Source of the DNA: Actinomycetota bacterium
GTDB lineage: Bacteria > Actinomycetota > Actinomycetes > S36-B12 > UBA10799
Direction: 5' to 3'
Length of the DNA: 64,000 bases
Assembly (NCBI GenBank): GCA_020637055.1
Contig: JACJWR010000001.1
Location: forward strand, 124,001 to 188,000
Position numbers and translations under genes: made by a program. The notes beneath the pieces are model-generated. The model did not search any database, was not told the origin of the DNA, and saw only the letters and a list, made by a program, of their open reading frames with translations. The stretch's first letter is position 1. Each line of letters opens with the position of its first letter. This document shows positions 39,630 to 47,700 of this stretch, piece by piece.

Positions 39630-40306
39630 TCGGAGCCCCGCACGTACACGAAGTCGTGTGACTGCCGGCCTGCAGCTGCGCCGGCCGCCTCGAATTTCGT
39701 GACGGGGCGCCAGGTTGGCCGGGGTCCGTGTAGCAGCACCGGCCGAAGAGTCGGCTCGGCGCCGAGCACCGCCACCATCTGCTCCGCGTAGTCATCGACG
39801 TCGGTGGCGGCATGCAGGGTGCCGCCGGCGCGCAAGCGGGACGCCATCAGGGCCACCGCCGACGGCTGGAATAGGCGCCTCTTGTGATGCCGGGCTTTGG
39901 GCCACGGGTCGGGGAACCACACGCGGATTCCGGAAAGGCTGTTCTCAGGCACCAGATTCGCCAGCGCCGAGACCGCATCGTCGGGGTGGATCCGGACGTT
40001 GTCGAACCCCGCGGCCGCCACTCCCCTGGCCAGCGCAGCGATCCCGCGGTCGAGCACCTCCACCGCGATGATTGCGGTGTCGGGTTCGGCACCCGCCATT
40101 GCGAGCGTGGCCTCTCCCATGCCGGAGCCGATCTCAAGCACCACCTCGTGATAGCCCGGCAGCACCTGAGTGAAATCCCAGCGGGTATCCGGCATGCGAT
40201 ACCGGGGCAACTCCACCTGCAGCGCCCGCTGCAGTTGCGGTCCCAGCCGTCCACCGCGGCGCTGAAAGGTGTGCAACCGTTCGATCGGGATCGACTGCTC
40301 CGGCAC
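39626..40306 (-). CDS. trmB: tRNA (guanine-N7-)-methyltransferase
   Basis: A 226-residue TrmB that makes m7G46 in tRNA. The SAM-binding motif is VVLEIGSGMGEATL, the catalytic/binding motif is VWFPDPWPKARHHKRR, and the C-terminal tRNA-binding TKFE is present. GTG at 40306 is chosen because TACGCT ends six bases before it, although the frame is open further upstream into the neighbouring gene. Confidence 0.94.
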   Translation of the reverse strand: MPEQSIPIERLHTFQRRGGRLGPQLQRALQVELPRYRMPDTRWDFTQVLPGYHEVVLEIGSGMGEATLAMAGAEPDTAIIAVEVLDRGIAALARGVAAAGFDNVRIHPDDAVSALANLVPENSLSGIRVWFPDPWPKARHHKRRLFQPSAVALMASRLRAGGTLHAATDVDDYAEQMVAVLGAEPTLRPVLLHGPRPTWRPVTKFEAAGAAAGRQSHDFVYVRGSD

Positions 40307-40312
40307 TCGGGG

Positions 40313-40318
40313 AGCGTA
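40313..40318 (-). promoter_or_regulatory. -10 box of trmB (leaderless)
   Basis: TACGCT on the minus strand, six bases before the GTG at 40306. Confidence 0.5.
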
Positions 40319-40376
40319 TCGGAGCCCCGGCGACACCACGGGGGCGCGAGTGATCCGACGACATGCCTCCACGCCT

Positions 40377-40382
40377 TACCCT
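40377..40382 (+). promoter_or_regulatory. -10 box of the tyrosine phosphatase gene (leaderless)
   Basis: TACCCT, seven bases before the GTG at 40390. The region TACCCTGTACGGCGTG resembles the radA site closely. Confidence 0.55.
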
Positions 40383-40389
40383 GTACGGC

Positions 40390-41076
40390 GTGGTCAACGT
40401 CCTCGTGGTCTGCACAGCCAACATCTGCCGCTCACCCACTGCGGCCCGCGGCTTGCGGGTGGGCCTGGCCGAGGCGGGTCTGGCCCCCGAATCGGTGGAG
40501 GTGGAGAGCGCCGGGGTGGCTGCTGCGGATGATCTTCCGATGTGTGAAGTGGCCGACACTCTTTCGGCGGCGCGACTCGGTTCGGGCGGATCTCACCGGT
40601 CCCGCCCCGTCACCGCGGAGATCGCCGAATCGGCCGATCTGATCCTGGCCGCCGACCGCGGCCACCGCACCGCTGTCGGGCGACTGGCACCCAGCACCCG
40701 TGCCCGGGTCTTCACGCTGCGGCAGGCCGCCCGGCTGGCCGAGTGGGTCACAACGGACTCCGGTGTGCTTGAGTTTGCCGCCGGGCGCGCCGCCGGCGCC
40801 GAGCCGGACCTGCCCGAGGACGATCCACGTATCCAAGTACCGCCGCTGCCGGAAGATCGCGAACAACGACTCGTCTGGCTGATCTCCGAGATGGACGCCG
40901 CTCGGGGTATGGCACCGCTTGACGTCGACACGGGCGAGCCCTCCGACTGGCACCCCGAGGACATCGTGGATCCGCACGCCACCGACTGGCAGTTGCACGA
41001 AGCCGCCGTGGAATCGTGCCTGAATTCGACGGCCGCCATCGTGCAGGCGTTCCGACGGGTCAACTCGATGCCGTAG
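40390..41076 (+). CDS. Low-molecular-weight protein-tyrosine-phosphatase-like protein
   Basis: A 228-residue member of the LMW-PTP family. The phosphate loop C-x5-R-S is at residues 8-15 (CTANICRS), and the C-terminal DPHATDWQLHEAAVESC carries the candidate general-acid aspartate. It is about 80 residues longer than typical LMW-PTPs, with an insertion between residues 110 and 170. It lies 79 bases upstream of a BY-type tyrosine kinase in the same direction, the usual Wzb-Wzc pairing, so it probably dephosphorylates that kinase. Arsenate-reductase activity is an alternative for this fold. Confidence 0.83.
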   Translation: MVNVLVVCTANICRSPTAARGLRVGLAEAGLAPESVEVESAGVAAADDLPMCEVADTLSAARLGSGGSHRSRPVTAEIAESADLILAADRGHRTAVGRLAPSTRARVFTLRQAARLAEWVTTDSGVLEFAAGRAAGAEPDLPEDDPRIQVPPLPEDREQRLVWLISEMDAARGMAPLDVDTGEPSDWHPEDIVDPHATDWQLHEAAVESCLNSTAAIVQAFRRVNSMP

Positions 41077-41155
41077 GCTAAGCCCCGCATGCACACTGCG
41101 GCGGTGCTCGATTTCGCCCTTGTGCGGGGTCTCAGCCGTCGAAAGGTTACTAGCA

Positions 41156-42601
41156 GTGGATCTCCGGGACTACCTTCGCATCCTGCGAAAGCGATGGCTG
41201 TCGATCGCCATCATCACCGCTCTCGGTGTGGCTATCGGGGCGGGATACAGCCTGCTCAGCCCCAACGTGTACCGGGCCAACGCTCAGAACTTCGTCGCCA
41301 TCGGCGGGATGACCACCAACAACGCCACCACCGCAGGATCCAGTTTCGCCCTGCAACGGGTGAAGAGTTATGTCGAGTTGGTCGACACCCCCGAGGTGCT
41401 CGCGCCGGTGGTCGAGCAGATGGGCCTCGACATGACGGTGCCAGAGTTAGCCTCCCAGGTCACCGCCAGCAACCCGCCGCAGACGGTGCTGCTGAACGTG
41501 GCCGTCACCGACTCCGATCCCACTGCCGCACGCGAGATCGCCAACGCCGTCGCGACGTCGTTCGCCCGCCAGATCGAAATCATCGAGACCCCGCAGGGCC
41601 AGACTGACTCGCCGGTGAAGGTCACAGTCACCAACCCAGCCCAAGGCGCCGGCCTGATCGCACCCAACACCCGGGTGAACATCGCGCTCGGGTTGCTCCT
41701 GGGCCTTGGAATCGGCGTCGCCTACGCAATCATCCGCGAGCAGCTCGACACCAGTGTCAAGGGCGAGTCGGAACTGGCCGAACTCACGGGCCGGACGAAC
41801 CTCGGACTTGTGATGTACGACCCACAAGCCGAGTCCACCCCACTGGTGGCACTCAATCAGCAATCCGTGCGGGCCGAGGGCTTCCGCACCGTGCGCACCA
41901 ACCTGCAGTACGTCGACGTCGATGAGCCACCGAAGGCCGTCGTGATCACCTCGGCGTTGCCGAACGAGGGCAAATCCACCACCGCCTGCAACCTCGCGAT
42001 CGCGCTGGCGCAAGCCGGCAACGACGTCTGCCTGGTGGAAGCCGACCTGCGCAAGCCGAAAGTCGCCGAATACCTCGGGATCGACGGTGGTACCGGCTTG
42101 GTGGACATCCTCACCGGCCAGCAGGACCTCGACGACGTGCTGGTGTCGTGGCAGCGCAACCTGCTCTCTGTGGTGCCGTCCGGACCGATCCCGCCGAACC
42201 CGTCGGAAATCCTCGGCAGCCGCCAGATGGCCCATCTGCTTGACCAACTCCGGGAGCGATTCGACACCATCGTCATCGACGCGCCGCCGCTGCTGCCGGT
42301 GAGCGACGCCGCCATCCTCGCCCGCAACGCCGACGGCGCGATCCTCGTGACGCGGTTCGGTAAGACCAGCCGCGACCAGGTGACGAAAGCCGCCGACGTG
42401 CTCGAGACGGTCGGCGCCCGACTGCTGGGCACGGTGCTCAACTTCGTACCTTCGAAGTCTGGTCGCTACGGATACGGCTACGGGTATGGCTATGGGTACG
42501 GGTATGGCTACGGCCACGACTCCAAGGCCGGCGCCGACTCGAAGAAGACCTCAGGAACGACCGTCCCGGCGGAGGCGGCGAAGGACCATTCCGGTATCTG
42601 A
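41156..42601 (+). CDS. BY-type protein tyrosine kinase with Wzz domain
   Basis: A 481-residue single-chain bacterial tyrosine kinase. The N-terminal Wzz chain-length region lies between two membrane helices (about 17-34 and 174-193). The cytoplasmic kinase has Walker A around Lys273 (ALPNEGKST), Walker A' VEADLRKPK (294-302) and Walker B IVIDAPP (372-378). Its C-terminus carries eight tyrosines alternating with glycine (residues 438-452), the autophosphorylation cluster. GTG at 41156 follows GAAAGG. Such kinases control polysaccharide export, but no glycosyltransferase or exporter genes are adjacent. Confidence 0.9.
   Translation: MDLRDYLRILRKRWLSIAIITALGVAIGAGYSLLSPNVYRANAQNFVAIGGMTTNNATTAGSSFALQRVKSYVELVDTPEVLAPVVEQMGLDMTVPELASQVTASNPPQTVLLNVAVTDSDPTAAREIANAVATSFARQIEIIETPQGQTDSPVKVTVTNPAQGAGLIAPNTRVNIALGLLLGLGIGVAYAIIREQLDTSVKGESELAELTGRTNLGLVMYDPQAESTPLVALNQQSVRAEGFRTVRTNLQYVDVDEPPKAVVITSALPNEGKSTTACNLAIALAQAGNDVCLVEADLRKPKVAEYLGIDGGTGLVDILTGQQDLDDVLVSWQRNLLSVVPSGPIPPNPSEILGSRQMAHLLDQLRERFDTIVIDAPPLLPVSDAAILARNADGAILVTRFGKTSRDQVTKAADVLETVGARLLGTVLNFVPSKSGRYGYGYGYGYGYGYGYGHDSKAGADSKKTSGTTVPAEAAKDHSGI
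42467..42513 (+). repeat. Tandem hexanucleotide repeat encoding (Tyr-Gly)8
   Basis: Eight 6-base units of pattern TAYGGN in frame. Tyr codons alternate TAC/TAT and the Gly third base is A, C or G, so the units are not identical at the DNA level. The repeat forms the kinase's tyrosine cluster. Confidence 0.8.
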
Positions 42602-42750
42602 CGGCGCCGCGGCGTGTCGGAAATTCACCCGGGTGCCGATTTATGCCGACTGGGGTTACGATGCCTGACCGCGCTGTGCTACGTTGCCACCGAAGGCTCA
42701 AGCAACCCTCAAGCAGCCTCGATTTGCCCTATAACCAAAGGAGTATCCAG
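42602..42750 (+). promoter_or_regulatory. Promoter-bearing spacer before the LAQTG gene
   Basis: A 149-base spacer. A possible promoter is TTACGA (42658-42663), 18 bases, TACGTT (42682-42687), giving a leader of about 57 bases that ends in the strong AAAGGAG at 42737-42743. No terminator hairpin is seen after the kinase gene, so read-through is also possible. Confidence 0.35.
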
Positions 42751-43320
42751 ATGAAGAAGGCCATTGCCGCTGGTGCGGTCGCCGGCTTGGCACTTGCCGG
42801 GGCGGGCGCTGGAGTAGCAAACGCGGCGTACCCCCCACAACCCGCGGGCGGAAGCGCCAGTGCTAGCACCGCCGGGGTCGGTACACCGATCACCTTTACC
42901 TGTGGCACAACCAATCCGTTCCTCGCCGGCAGCACGGTCAACTGGGTGACGCAGCCCAGCGGCCCGAGCACAACGTCGACGGCGGACTCCAGCGGTATCG
43001 CAACCGTGACGTTCTCGTTCTCGACGCCCGGCAGCTACGAGGTGGTGTGTAGCGGGACCGGCGCCAACGGGCCGCTCTCGAGCTCGATCCCGGTGACCAT
43101 CACCGGCGGCGGCAAGCCCACCCCGCACCCCACCAAGAGCGGTGGCGGCGGCGCCTCCGGCGGCGGCAGCCAGGCCGGTGGATCGTCGAGCAGCTCCGGC
43201 GGCCTCGCGCAGACCGGTGGCAACAACACCCTCACCATCGCAGCCGTGGGCGCAGGTCTGCTGCTCGCCGGTGTCGGTGCAGTTGTTGTGGCCCGTCGTC
43301 GGGAAAGCGGCAACGCCTAA
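42751..43320 (+). CDS. Secreted surface protein with LAxTG sortase signal
   Basis: A 189-residue exported protein. Signal peptide residues 1-26 (cleavage after ANA), one Ig-like beta domain of about 28-118 with a probable Cys51-Cys100 disulfide, a Gly/Ser-rich linker, then the sorting signal LAQTG (152-156), a hydrophobic helix and the basic tail ARRRESGNA. LAxTG is the motif used by class E sortases, and such a sortase is encoded 1 kb downstream. An AAAGGAG ribosome binding site precedes the ATG. The protein is probably anchored to peptidoglycan; its binding function is unknown. Confidence 0.88.
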   Translation: MKKAIAAGAVAGLALAGAGAGVANAAYPPQPAGGSASASTAGVGTPITFTCGTTNPFLAGSTVNWVTQPSGPSTTSTADSSGIATVTFSFSTPGSYEVVCSGTGANGPLSSSIPVTITGGGKPTPHPTKSGGGGASGGGSQAGGSSSSSGGLAQTGGNNTLTIAAVGAGLLLAGVGAVVVARRRESGNA

Positions 43321-43335
43321 CCTGCACTGAATTCA

Positions 43336-43370
43336 CTAAAGGGCCGTCGGGATTCCCGGCGGCCCTTTAG
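43336..43370. terminator. 17-bp hairpin terminator after the LAQTG gene
   Basis: CTAAAGGGCCGTCGGGA pairs with TCCCGGCGGCCCTTTAG around a single T, with one G-T wobble. It starts 15 bases after the stop. The stem is long and GC-rich, with no following T-tract, so it may act as an I-shaped terminator or a 3' stabiliser. Confidence 0.75.
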
Positions 43371-43408
43371 TGTTGAGCGGTGACTTCGCGACAAGGGGGA
43401 AACTGCTG

Positions 43409-44308
43409 ATGGACGGACGACGAATCGGGATCGTCGCGCTCGCCGCCCTGGTGGTGATCGACCTGGTACTCATCGCGTTGGCCTTGCGCCCGGCGCCGGT
43501 CCCGGATCCGGTGGTGATGCCGGTGGAGGTTGGCACCGAACAGCCGGCCGGAGACGGCTCCCCCGCCCCTTCGGCCACCGGTTCCGAAGCTGAGAGCTTC
43601 GCGCCACCAGCACCGGAACGGCTGGTCGCCGTGCGCTCCGACGGAACGGCGCTGGCGGTGCAGACAGGCGCCTGTGACGCGGCGAACTCCTCCGGACTGG
43701 AGATTGACGCCAGCGGCAACGCGCGCAGCGTCGTGGTACCGGGAGCGGTGATGGGCCGGCTGACCACCGCCGCTGGTGGGAACCTGGAACTCGTGGCAGC
43801 CGCCTCCGACTGCAGCGGCCAACAATCCTTCACGGAAGCCGATCAGCCCGACGAATGGGCTCCGCAGGGTCCACCGAACGGAATCGCCTACATGTTCGCC
43901 GGCGGCACCGGCATCACGTTGTCAGCCGCCACCGTCCCCTACCCCTGCGAGGTGAAGTCCTTCGCCCCGGGCGGCGAGGCGCCCGCAGTGCTGTGCGCCG
44001 ACGGTTCGGTCTTGACGGCCGAGGGGGGCACGTGGACAACCCAGGGCACCCTTAGCTCCGGGCTGGCAATCTCGGGAGTTGCCGGCGCCGGTGGCCTGGT
44101 CGGACTGGCCACCGCTGACGACTGCCCGGGCCTGACGGTGCACACCTCCGGCGACAACGGCGCCACCTGGAACCGGATCAGTTGCCTCAACGGCGTCGCG
44201 TCCGGCCCCGGTCCGGTCGGCATCGGTGCACAGGGCACCACGGTGGTGGTGGTGGACGGCAACGGCAACCCGTACCGTAGTACCGACAGCGGAGGCATTT
44301 TCAGTTAG
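43409..44308 (+). CDS. Membrane-anchored BNR/Asp-box-like protein
   Basis: A 299-residue protein of unknown function. One N-terminal membrane helix (residues 5-27), a Pro/Glu-rich stalk to about 70, and an extracytoplasmic domain of short beta repeats. Two Asp-box-like motifs are visible, TSGDNGATW and STDSGGIF, as in BNR beta-propellers, and there are three or four pairs of cysteines. AAGGGGGA precedes the ATG at 43409. It lies between the sortase and its likely substrate and is probably co-expressed with the sortase (13-base gap). Confidence 0.65.
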   Translation: MDGRRIGIVALAALVVIDLVLIALALRPAPVPDPVVMPVEVGTEQPAGDGSPAPSATGSEAESFAPPAPERLVAVRSDGTALAVQTGACDAANSSGLEIDASGNARSVVVPGAVMGRLTTAAGGNLELVAAASDCSGQQSFTEADQPDEWAPQGPPNGIAYMFAGGTGITLSAATVPYPCEVKSFAPGGEAPAVLCADGSVLTAEGGTWTTQGTLSSGLAISGVAGAGGLVGLATADDCPGLTVHTSGDNGATWNRISCLNGVASGPGPVGIGAQGTTVVVVDGNGNPYRSTDSGGIFS

Positions 44309-44321
44309 GGAGGGTGACCGC

Positions 44322-45014
44322 ATGCGCGCAGTCGTGCGAGGCGGCGGCGAAATCCTCATCACCCTTGGGGCGATCCTCCTACTGTTCGTCGCCTACCAGC
44401 TCTGGTTCACCACCTGGCAGGCCAACCGGGCGGCCGCCGCCAACGTGTCCGAGATTCAGCAATCGTGGTCGGATCCGGATCCCCAGAGCATCGCCGCGAA
44501 AGGGCCGGACCCAGCGCCGGTCACCGAACAACCACCCGTGGGCACACCGTTCGCCCTCATGACGGTTCCCAGGCTGGGCGAGAACATCAACAACAAGCCA
44601 CTGCTGCAGGGGGTCGGATTCGACGAGTTGGCTCAGGGTCTCGGCCACTACCCAGAGACGGCAATGCCCGGGCAGGAGGGCAACTTCGCCGTCGCAGGCC
44701 ACCGGATCACCCTCGGGGAGCCGCTGCGCTACGTGGAGACCCTCGAGGTGGGCGACAACGTCTACGTGGAGACGGAGACCTACTGGTACACCTATCGCCT
44801 CACCCGCACCGAGATCGTGCTGCCGGACGCGGTGTGGACGATCACCCCGGATCCGTTCGACACCAACGCCGAACCCCCCGCCCGGATGATCACCCTCACC
44901 ACCTGCCATCCGACGTTCGGCAACAGCCACCGCTGGATCTGGTGGGGCGAATTGGTCGAATCGACCCCCAAGGGTGACGGGGCGAAAGCGCCGGAGATGA
45001 AGGTGAACGGCTGA
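44322..45014 (+). CDS. srtE: Class E sortase
   Basis: A 230-residue sortase transpeptidase with one N-terminal membrane helix (about 10-30). The catalytic triad is His127 (AVAGHR), Cys195 (TLTTCHP) and Arg204 (NSHRW). The TLTTC motif and overall length fit class E, which attaches LAxTG proteins to the wall of high-GC Gram-positives. It follows GGGAGGG and overlaps the next small membrane protein by one base. The LAQTG protein upstream is the obvious substrate. Confidence 0.92.
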   Translation: MRAVVRGGGEILITLGAILLLFVAYQLWFTTWQANRAAAANVSEIQQSWSDPDPQSIAAKGPDPAPVTEQPPVGTPFALMTVPRLGENINNKPLLQGVGFDELAQGLGHYPETAMPGQEGNFAVAGHRITLGEPLRYVETLEVGDNVYVETETYWYTYRLTRTEIVLPDAVWTITPDPFDTNAEPPARMITLTTCHPTFGNSHRWIWWGELVESTPKGDGAKAPEMKVNG

Positions 45015-45310
45015 TGTATGCATGGCTCTGGCGCACGCTGCCCGGGGGAACCGGCGCGAAAACCGCTCAGGCGATCGTGCTGCTGGTCGCGGTGCTCGCA
45101 CTACTGATGTTGGTGGTTTTCCCTTGGGCCTCGCACCATGTGCCCTTCCTGCGGGTCACCGTGGAGGACCCCGCCGGGGGCGCGAGTACGGCTAGTTCCG
45201 CCCCAGCGGTGTTCACGCCTCAGGAGCATTCGGTGCCGTCGGGCGGCACCACCCCGTCGATGAGGAACCCGTCCACCGCGGCGTCGACACAGGCCGACCC
45301 GTTGTTGTAG
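45014..45310 (+). CDS. Small membrane protein downstream of sortase
   Basis: A 98-residue protein starting MYAWLWRTLPGGTGAK, with one membrane helix (about 18-40) and PWASHHVPFLRVTVE after it. A small protein of this kind (MYAxLWRxLPG...FPW) accompanies class E sortases in many actinobacteria, where it usually ends soon after the VTV. Here the reading frame runs about 45 residues further, with a Ser/Thr/Ala-rich tail, and overlaps the 3' end of the opposite-strand hydrolase gene by 91 bases. The function is unknown. Confidence 0.7.
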   Translation: MYAWLWRTLPGGTGAKTAQAIVLLVAVLALLMLVVFPWASHHVPFLRVTVEDPAGGASTASSAPAVFTPQEHSVPSGGTTPSMRNPSTAASTQADPLL

Positions 45311-46746
45311 GCGGTGTGCCCGTCGCCGCCGATCCAACTGAGCAACACCCCGTTGTCCAACTGCGCGGCCAGCGCCTGCGACCACACGTACGGCGTCGCC
45401 GGGTCGTATTCGGTGCCCACCACCAGGATTGCCGGGCTCCCTTCGGCGACCAGCGCGCGCGGCTCGTCCGTCGCCGGCACCGGCCAGTAGCTGCAGGGCA
45501 GATTCCCCCAAGCCAGCAGAGACCCGAACACCGGCGCCTCGACGGACCATTGATCGGCCAACGCCTGCGTCTCGGCCACGTCCAAGCGATCCGGGCGATC
45601 GACGCAGTTGACTGCGTAGAGCGCGTCGACGCCGTTGCTCGCGTAGCTGCCGTCGGGGTTGCGCTCGTTGTAGAGATCGACCGTGCTGAGCATGGCGCTG
45701 CCATCACCGACGGTGGCCAGGGTCAGTGACGTGGTGAGCAACGGCCAGCCGTATTCGGGTTGGTACAGCGGATAGACGATGGCGCTCAGGGCCAACGCCT
45801 GCGTGAGCGGCCGATCCGGGTCGCCGGTGGGCAACGGCTCCTCGTCGAGTTCCGCGAGGAAGTTCATCAGGTTCGTCTTCGCCTGCACCGGGTCGGTTCC
45901 CAGCGGGCAGCCCGGTTCGGTGACGCAATCGTCGATGTAGCGCTGCAGCGCCACCTCGAATCCCAGGGCCTGACCTTTGGAGATCTCGGTGTTGCTCAAC
46001 GTCGGATCGATGCCGCCGTCGAGCACCATCCGGCCCACCCGGTCGGTGAACTCGTCAGCGTACATCGCGCCGAGCAGGGTGCCGTAGGAGAAGCCCAGGT
46101 AGTCCAACACCGGTCGGTTCAGGGCAGCCCGCAGGATGTCCATGTCCTTGACGACGTTCGCCGAGCCGATGTTGCGCGTCATGGCCTCGGAGTCGGCGAG
46201 GCAGCCGGCCCCCACCTGCTCGGACTCCGTCACAAGCTCGGCAGTCTCCTCCGGGTTGTCCGGACTGGCGTCGGCGGCCAGGAGATCGTCGAGTTGGGCG
46301 TCGTCCAGGCACTCCAGCGGATCGCTGCTGCCCACCCCTCGGGGGTCGAATCCGACGATGTCGTAGGCCGCGTGCAACTCCGGTGAGACCACCACGTCGG
46401 CCGCCGCCGCATAATCCACACCCGAGCCGCCGGGGCCCCCCGGGTTCACCACCAGCGGCCCGATCGGGCTGGGGCCGGTGGCCGGGCTCTTGAGCACGGC
46501 GATCCCGATCGTTGCCGCTTGGGGGTCGGCGTAGTCGAGCGGCACCTGCAGCGTGGCGCACTGGTTGCCCCCTTCGCAGGGTGACCATTGCAGCGCTTGA
46601 TCGTAGAACTGCGCGAGTTCCGGTTCCGGGGCCACCCGAGCTTCGGGGGATCGGAATCCTTCGCTGCGCGGACCGGCGCCGCCGACCCCGGCACACCCCG
46701 CGAGAACTACGCCGGCGACGACAAGGGAGAAGGCAGCGCGCATCAC
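45220..46746 (-). CDS. Alpha/beta hydrolase lipoprotein, tripeptidyl-aminopeptidase (TAP-like) family
   Basis: A 508-residue secreted lipoprotein (lipobox VLAGC, Cys18). It has an alpha/beta hydrolase fold with oxyanion NPGGPGGSG (101-109), nucleophile Ser220 in GFSYGT, acid Asp in GTEYDPATP and His in GGDGHTAY, plus a C-terminal TAP-like domain. The family includes SlpD/SlpE and tripeptidyl aminopeptidases of Streptomyces, acting on peptides outside the cell. The GTG at 46746, or the next codon ATG, has TAGGGT six bases upstream of the GTG. The 3' end overlaps the convergent small membrane protein gene. Confidence 0.88.
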   Translation of the reverse strand: MMRAAFSLVVAGVVLAGCAGVGGAGPRSEGFRSPEARVAPEPELAQFYDQALQWSPCEGGNQCATLQVPLDYADPQAATIGIAVLKSPATGPSPIGPLVVNPGGPGGSGVDYAAAADVVVSPELHAAYDIVGFDPRGVGSSDPLECLDDAQLDDLLAADASPDNPEETAELVTESEQVGAGCLADSEAMTRNIGSANVVKDMDILRAALNRPVLDYLGFSYGTLLGAMYADEFTDRVGRMVLDGGIDPTLSNTEISKGQALGFEVALQRYIDDCVTEPGCPLGTDPVQAKTNLMNFLAELDEEPLPTGDPDRPLTQALALSAIVYPLYQPEYGWPLLTTSLTLATVGDGSAMLSTVDLYNERNPDGSYASNGVDALYAVNCVDRPDRLDVAETQALADQWSVEAPVFGSLLAWGNLPCSYWPVPATDEPRALVAEGSPAILVVGTEYDPATPYVWSQALAAQLDNGVLLSWIGGDGHTAYNNGSACVDAAVDGFLIDGVVPPDGTECS

Positions 46747-46752
46747 TGCTTC

Positions 46753-46758
46753 ACCCTA
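46753..46758 (-). promoter_or_regulatory. -10 box of the TAP-like hydrolase gene (leaderless)
   Basis: TAGGGT on the minus strand, six bases before the GTG at 46746. Confidence 0.55.
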
Positions 46759-46811
46759 AGTCATGGGTGGCCTCGACCCGGGGGGCAACCCGAGCCTTCC
46801 GCTGGAACGGC

Positions 46812-47684
46812 CTACAGCGGGTCGTGGCGGTCGAAGGCGTCGGACGCCGCCACCAGCCCGGCTGCGTACGCCTCGAGTTCGTTCGAGGCCATCGCCAGCG
46901 ACTCGGTGGCGGCACCCGCCGGATCCGGCGCGGCCAACAGCGTGGCGGTGGCCGCGATCAGCCGGTCGTAGGCCACCACACCGTGAGCCAGTCGGCGGCG
47001 CAGGGTCTCGGCGGCCTCGGCCGCCTGCGGAGCCCGCATGGCATCGATGTTGGAGACCAATTCGAGTCGTTCGATGAGGGCGTGCATGGTCGGCTGCACG
47101 GTCGCGAGGGTGTCCCGCAGCGATAGCCCGGCCTGTGGCAGGAGCCGGTCCACCACCGGAATCATCGCGATCAGTTGGGCTTCCGCCCGATACACGTCGG
47201 CGGCTTCCTCGGCACCGACCGATCCGGCCGGGATCACCGGCGGTGGCACGGGGGGTAGCGCCAACCTCGGCGGGGGCGTGGTGTTGCGCAACTGCAGCCG
47301 CGCACGGATGCCGATCAGGGCGGCGACCGCGGCGGAGACGAACCACAGACCGGGCGACGCCGGTATCACGCCATTCACCATCGGCTGACCGATTCCGGTC
47401 ACCAGATCCAAGGTGCCGAGGCCGACGGCCCCGGCGGCGACGTAGTTGCCGGTGGCGGCCCGCACGGACAGCCGCCGTCGCCGGTTGGCGTAGCGCTGGT
47501 CTGCCACCGTCTGGGCGGCCGCCACCCGCTCCCGCTCGGCGAGGGCCGCTTGGCGGCGTTGGGTGGCGAGGTAGACCGGGTCGTTGCGCCGAACCCGGTC
47601 AACCCGTGCGGCTTCCATCCGGTCCCGACCCCAGGACATGGCCTTGGTGACGATCTCGCCCCATTCCTGACCACCGGATGCCAT
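46812..47684 (-). CDS. Membrane-associated hypothetical protein (PspM-like layout)
   Basis: A 290-residue protein. A basic, coiled N-terminus (residues 20-75) precedes two membrane helices (about 80-100 and 108-127), a Pro-rich linker (PPPRLALPPVPPPVIP) and a long helical C-terminal domain. The layout resembles the actinobacterial phage-shock protein PspM, but I cannot confirm family membership and no pspA gene is nearby. The ATG at 47684 has TACCGT six bases upstream and no ribosome binding site. Confidence 0.55.
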   Translation of the reverse strand: MASGGQEWGEIVTKAMSWGRDRMEAARVDRVRRNDPVYLATQRRQAALAERERVAAAQTVADQRYANRRRRLSVRAATGNYVAAGAVGLGTLDLVTGIGQPMVNGVIPASPGLWFVSAAVAALIGIRARLQLRNTTPPPRLALPPVPPPVIPAGSVGAEEAADVYRAEAQLIAMIPVVDRLLPQAGLSLRDTLATVQPTMHALIERLELVSNIDAMRAPQAAEAAETLRRRLAHGVVAYDRLIAATATLLAAPDPAGAATESLAMASNELEAYAAGLVAASDAFDRHDPL

Positions 47685-47690
47685 GGCACT

Positions 47691-47696
47691 ACGGTA
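47691..47696 (-). promoter_or_regulatory. -10 box of the PspM-like gene (leaderless)
   Basis: TACCGT on the minus strand, six bases before the ATG at 47684. It lies five bases after the holB stop. Confidence 0.5.
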
Positions 47697-47700
47697 CGCG

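Noticed and set aside
43336..43370. Transposon inverted repeat
   Set aside because: A single hairpin just after a stop codon, with no transposase or second end nearby; a terminator explains it better.
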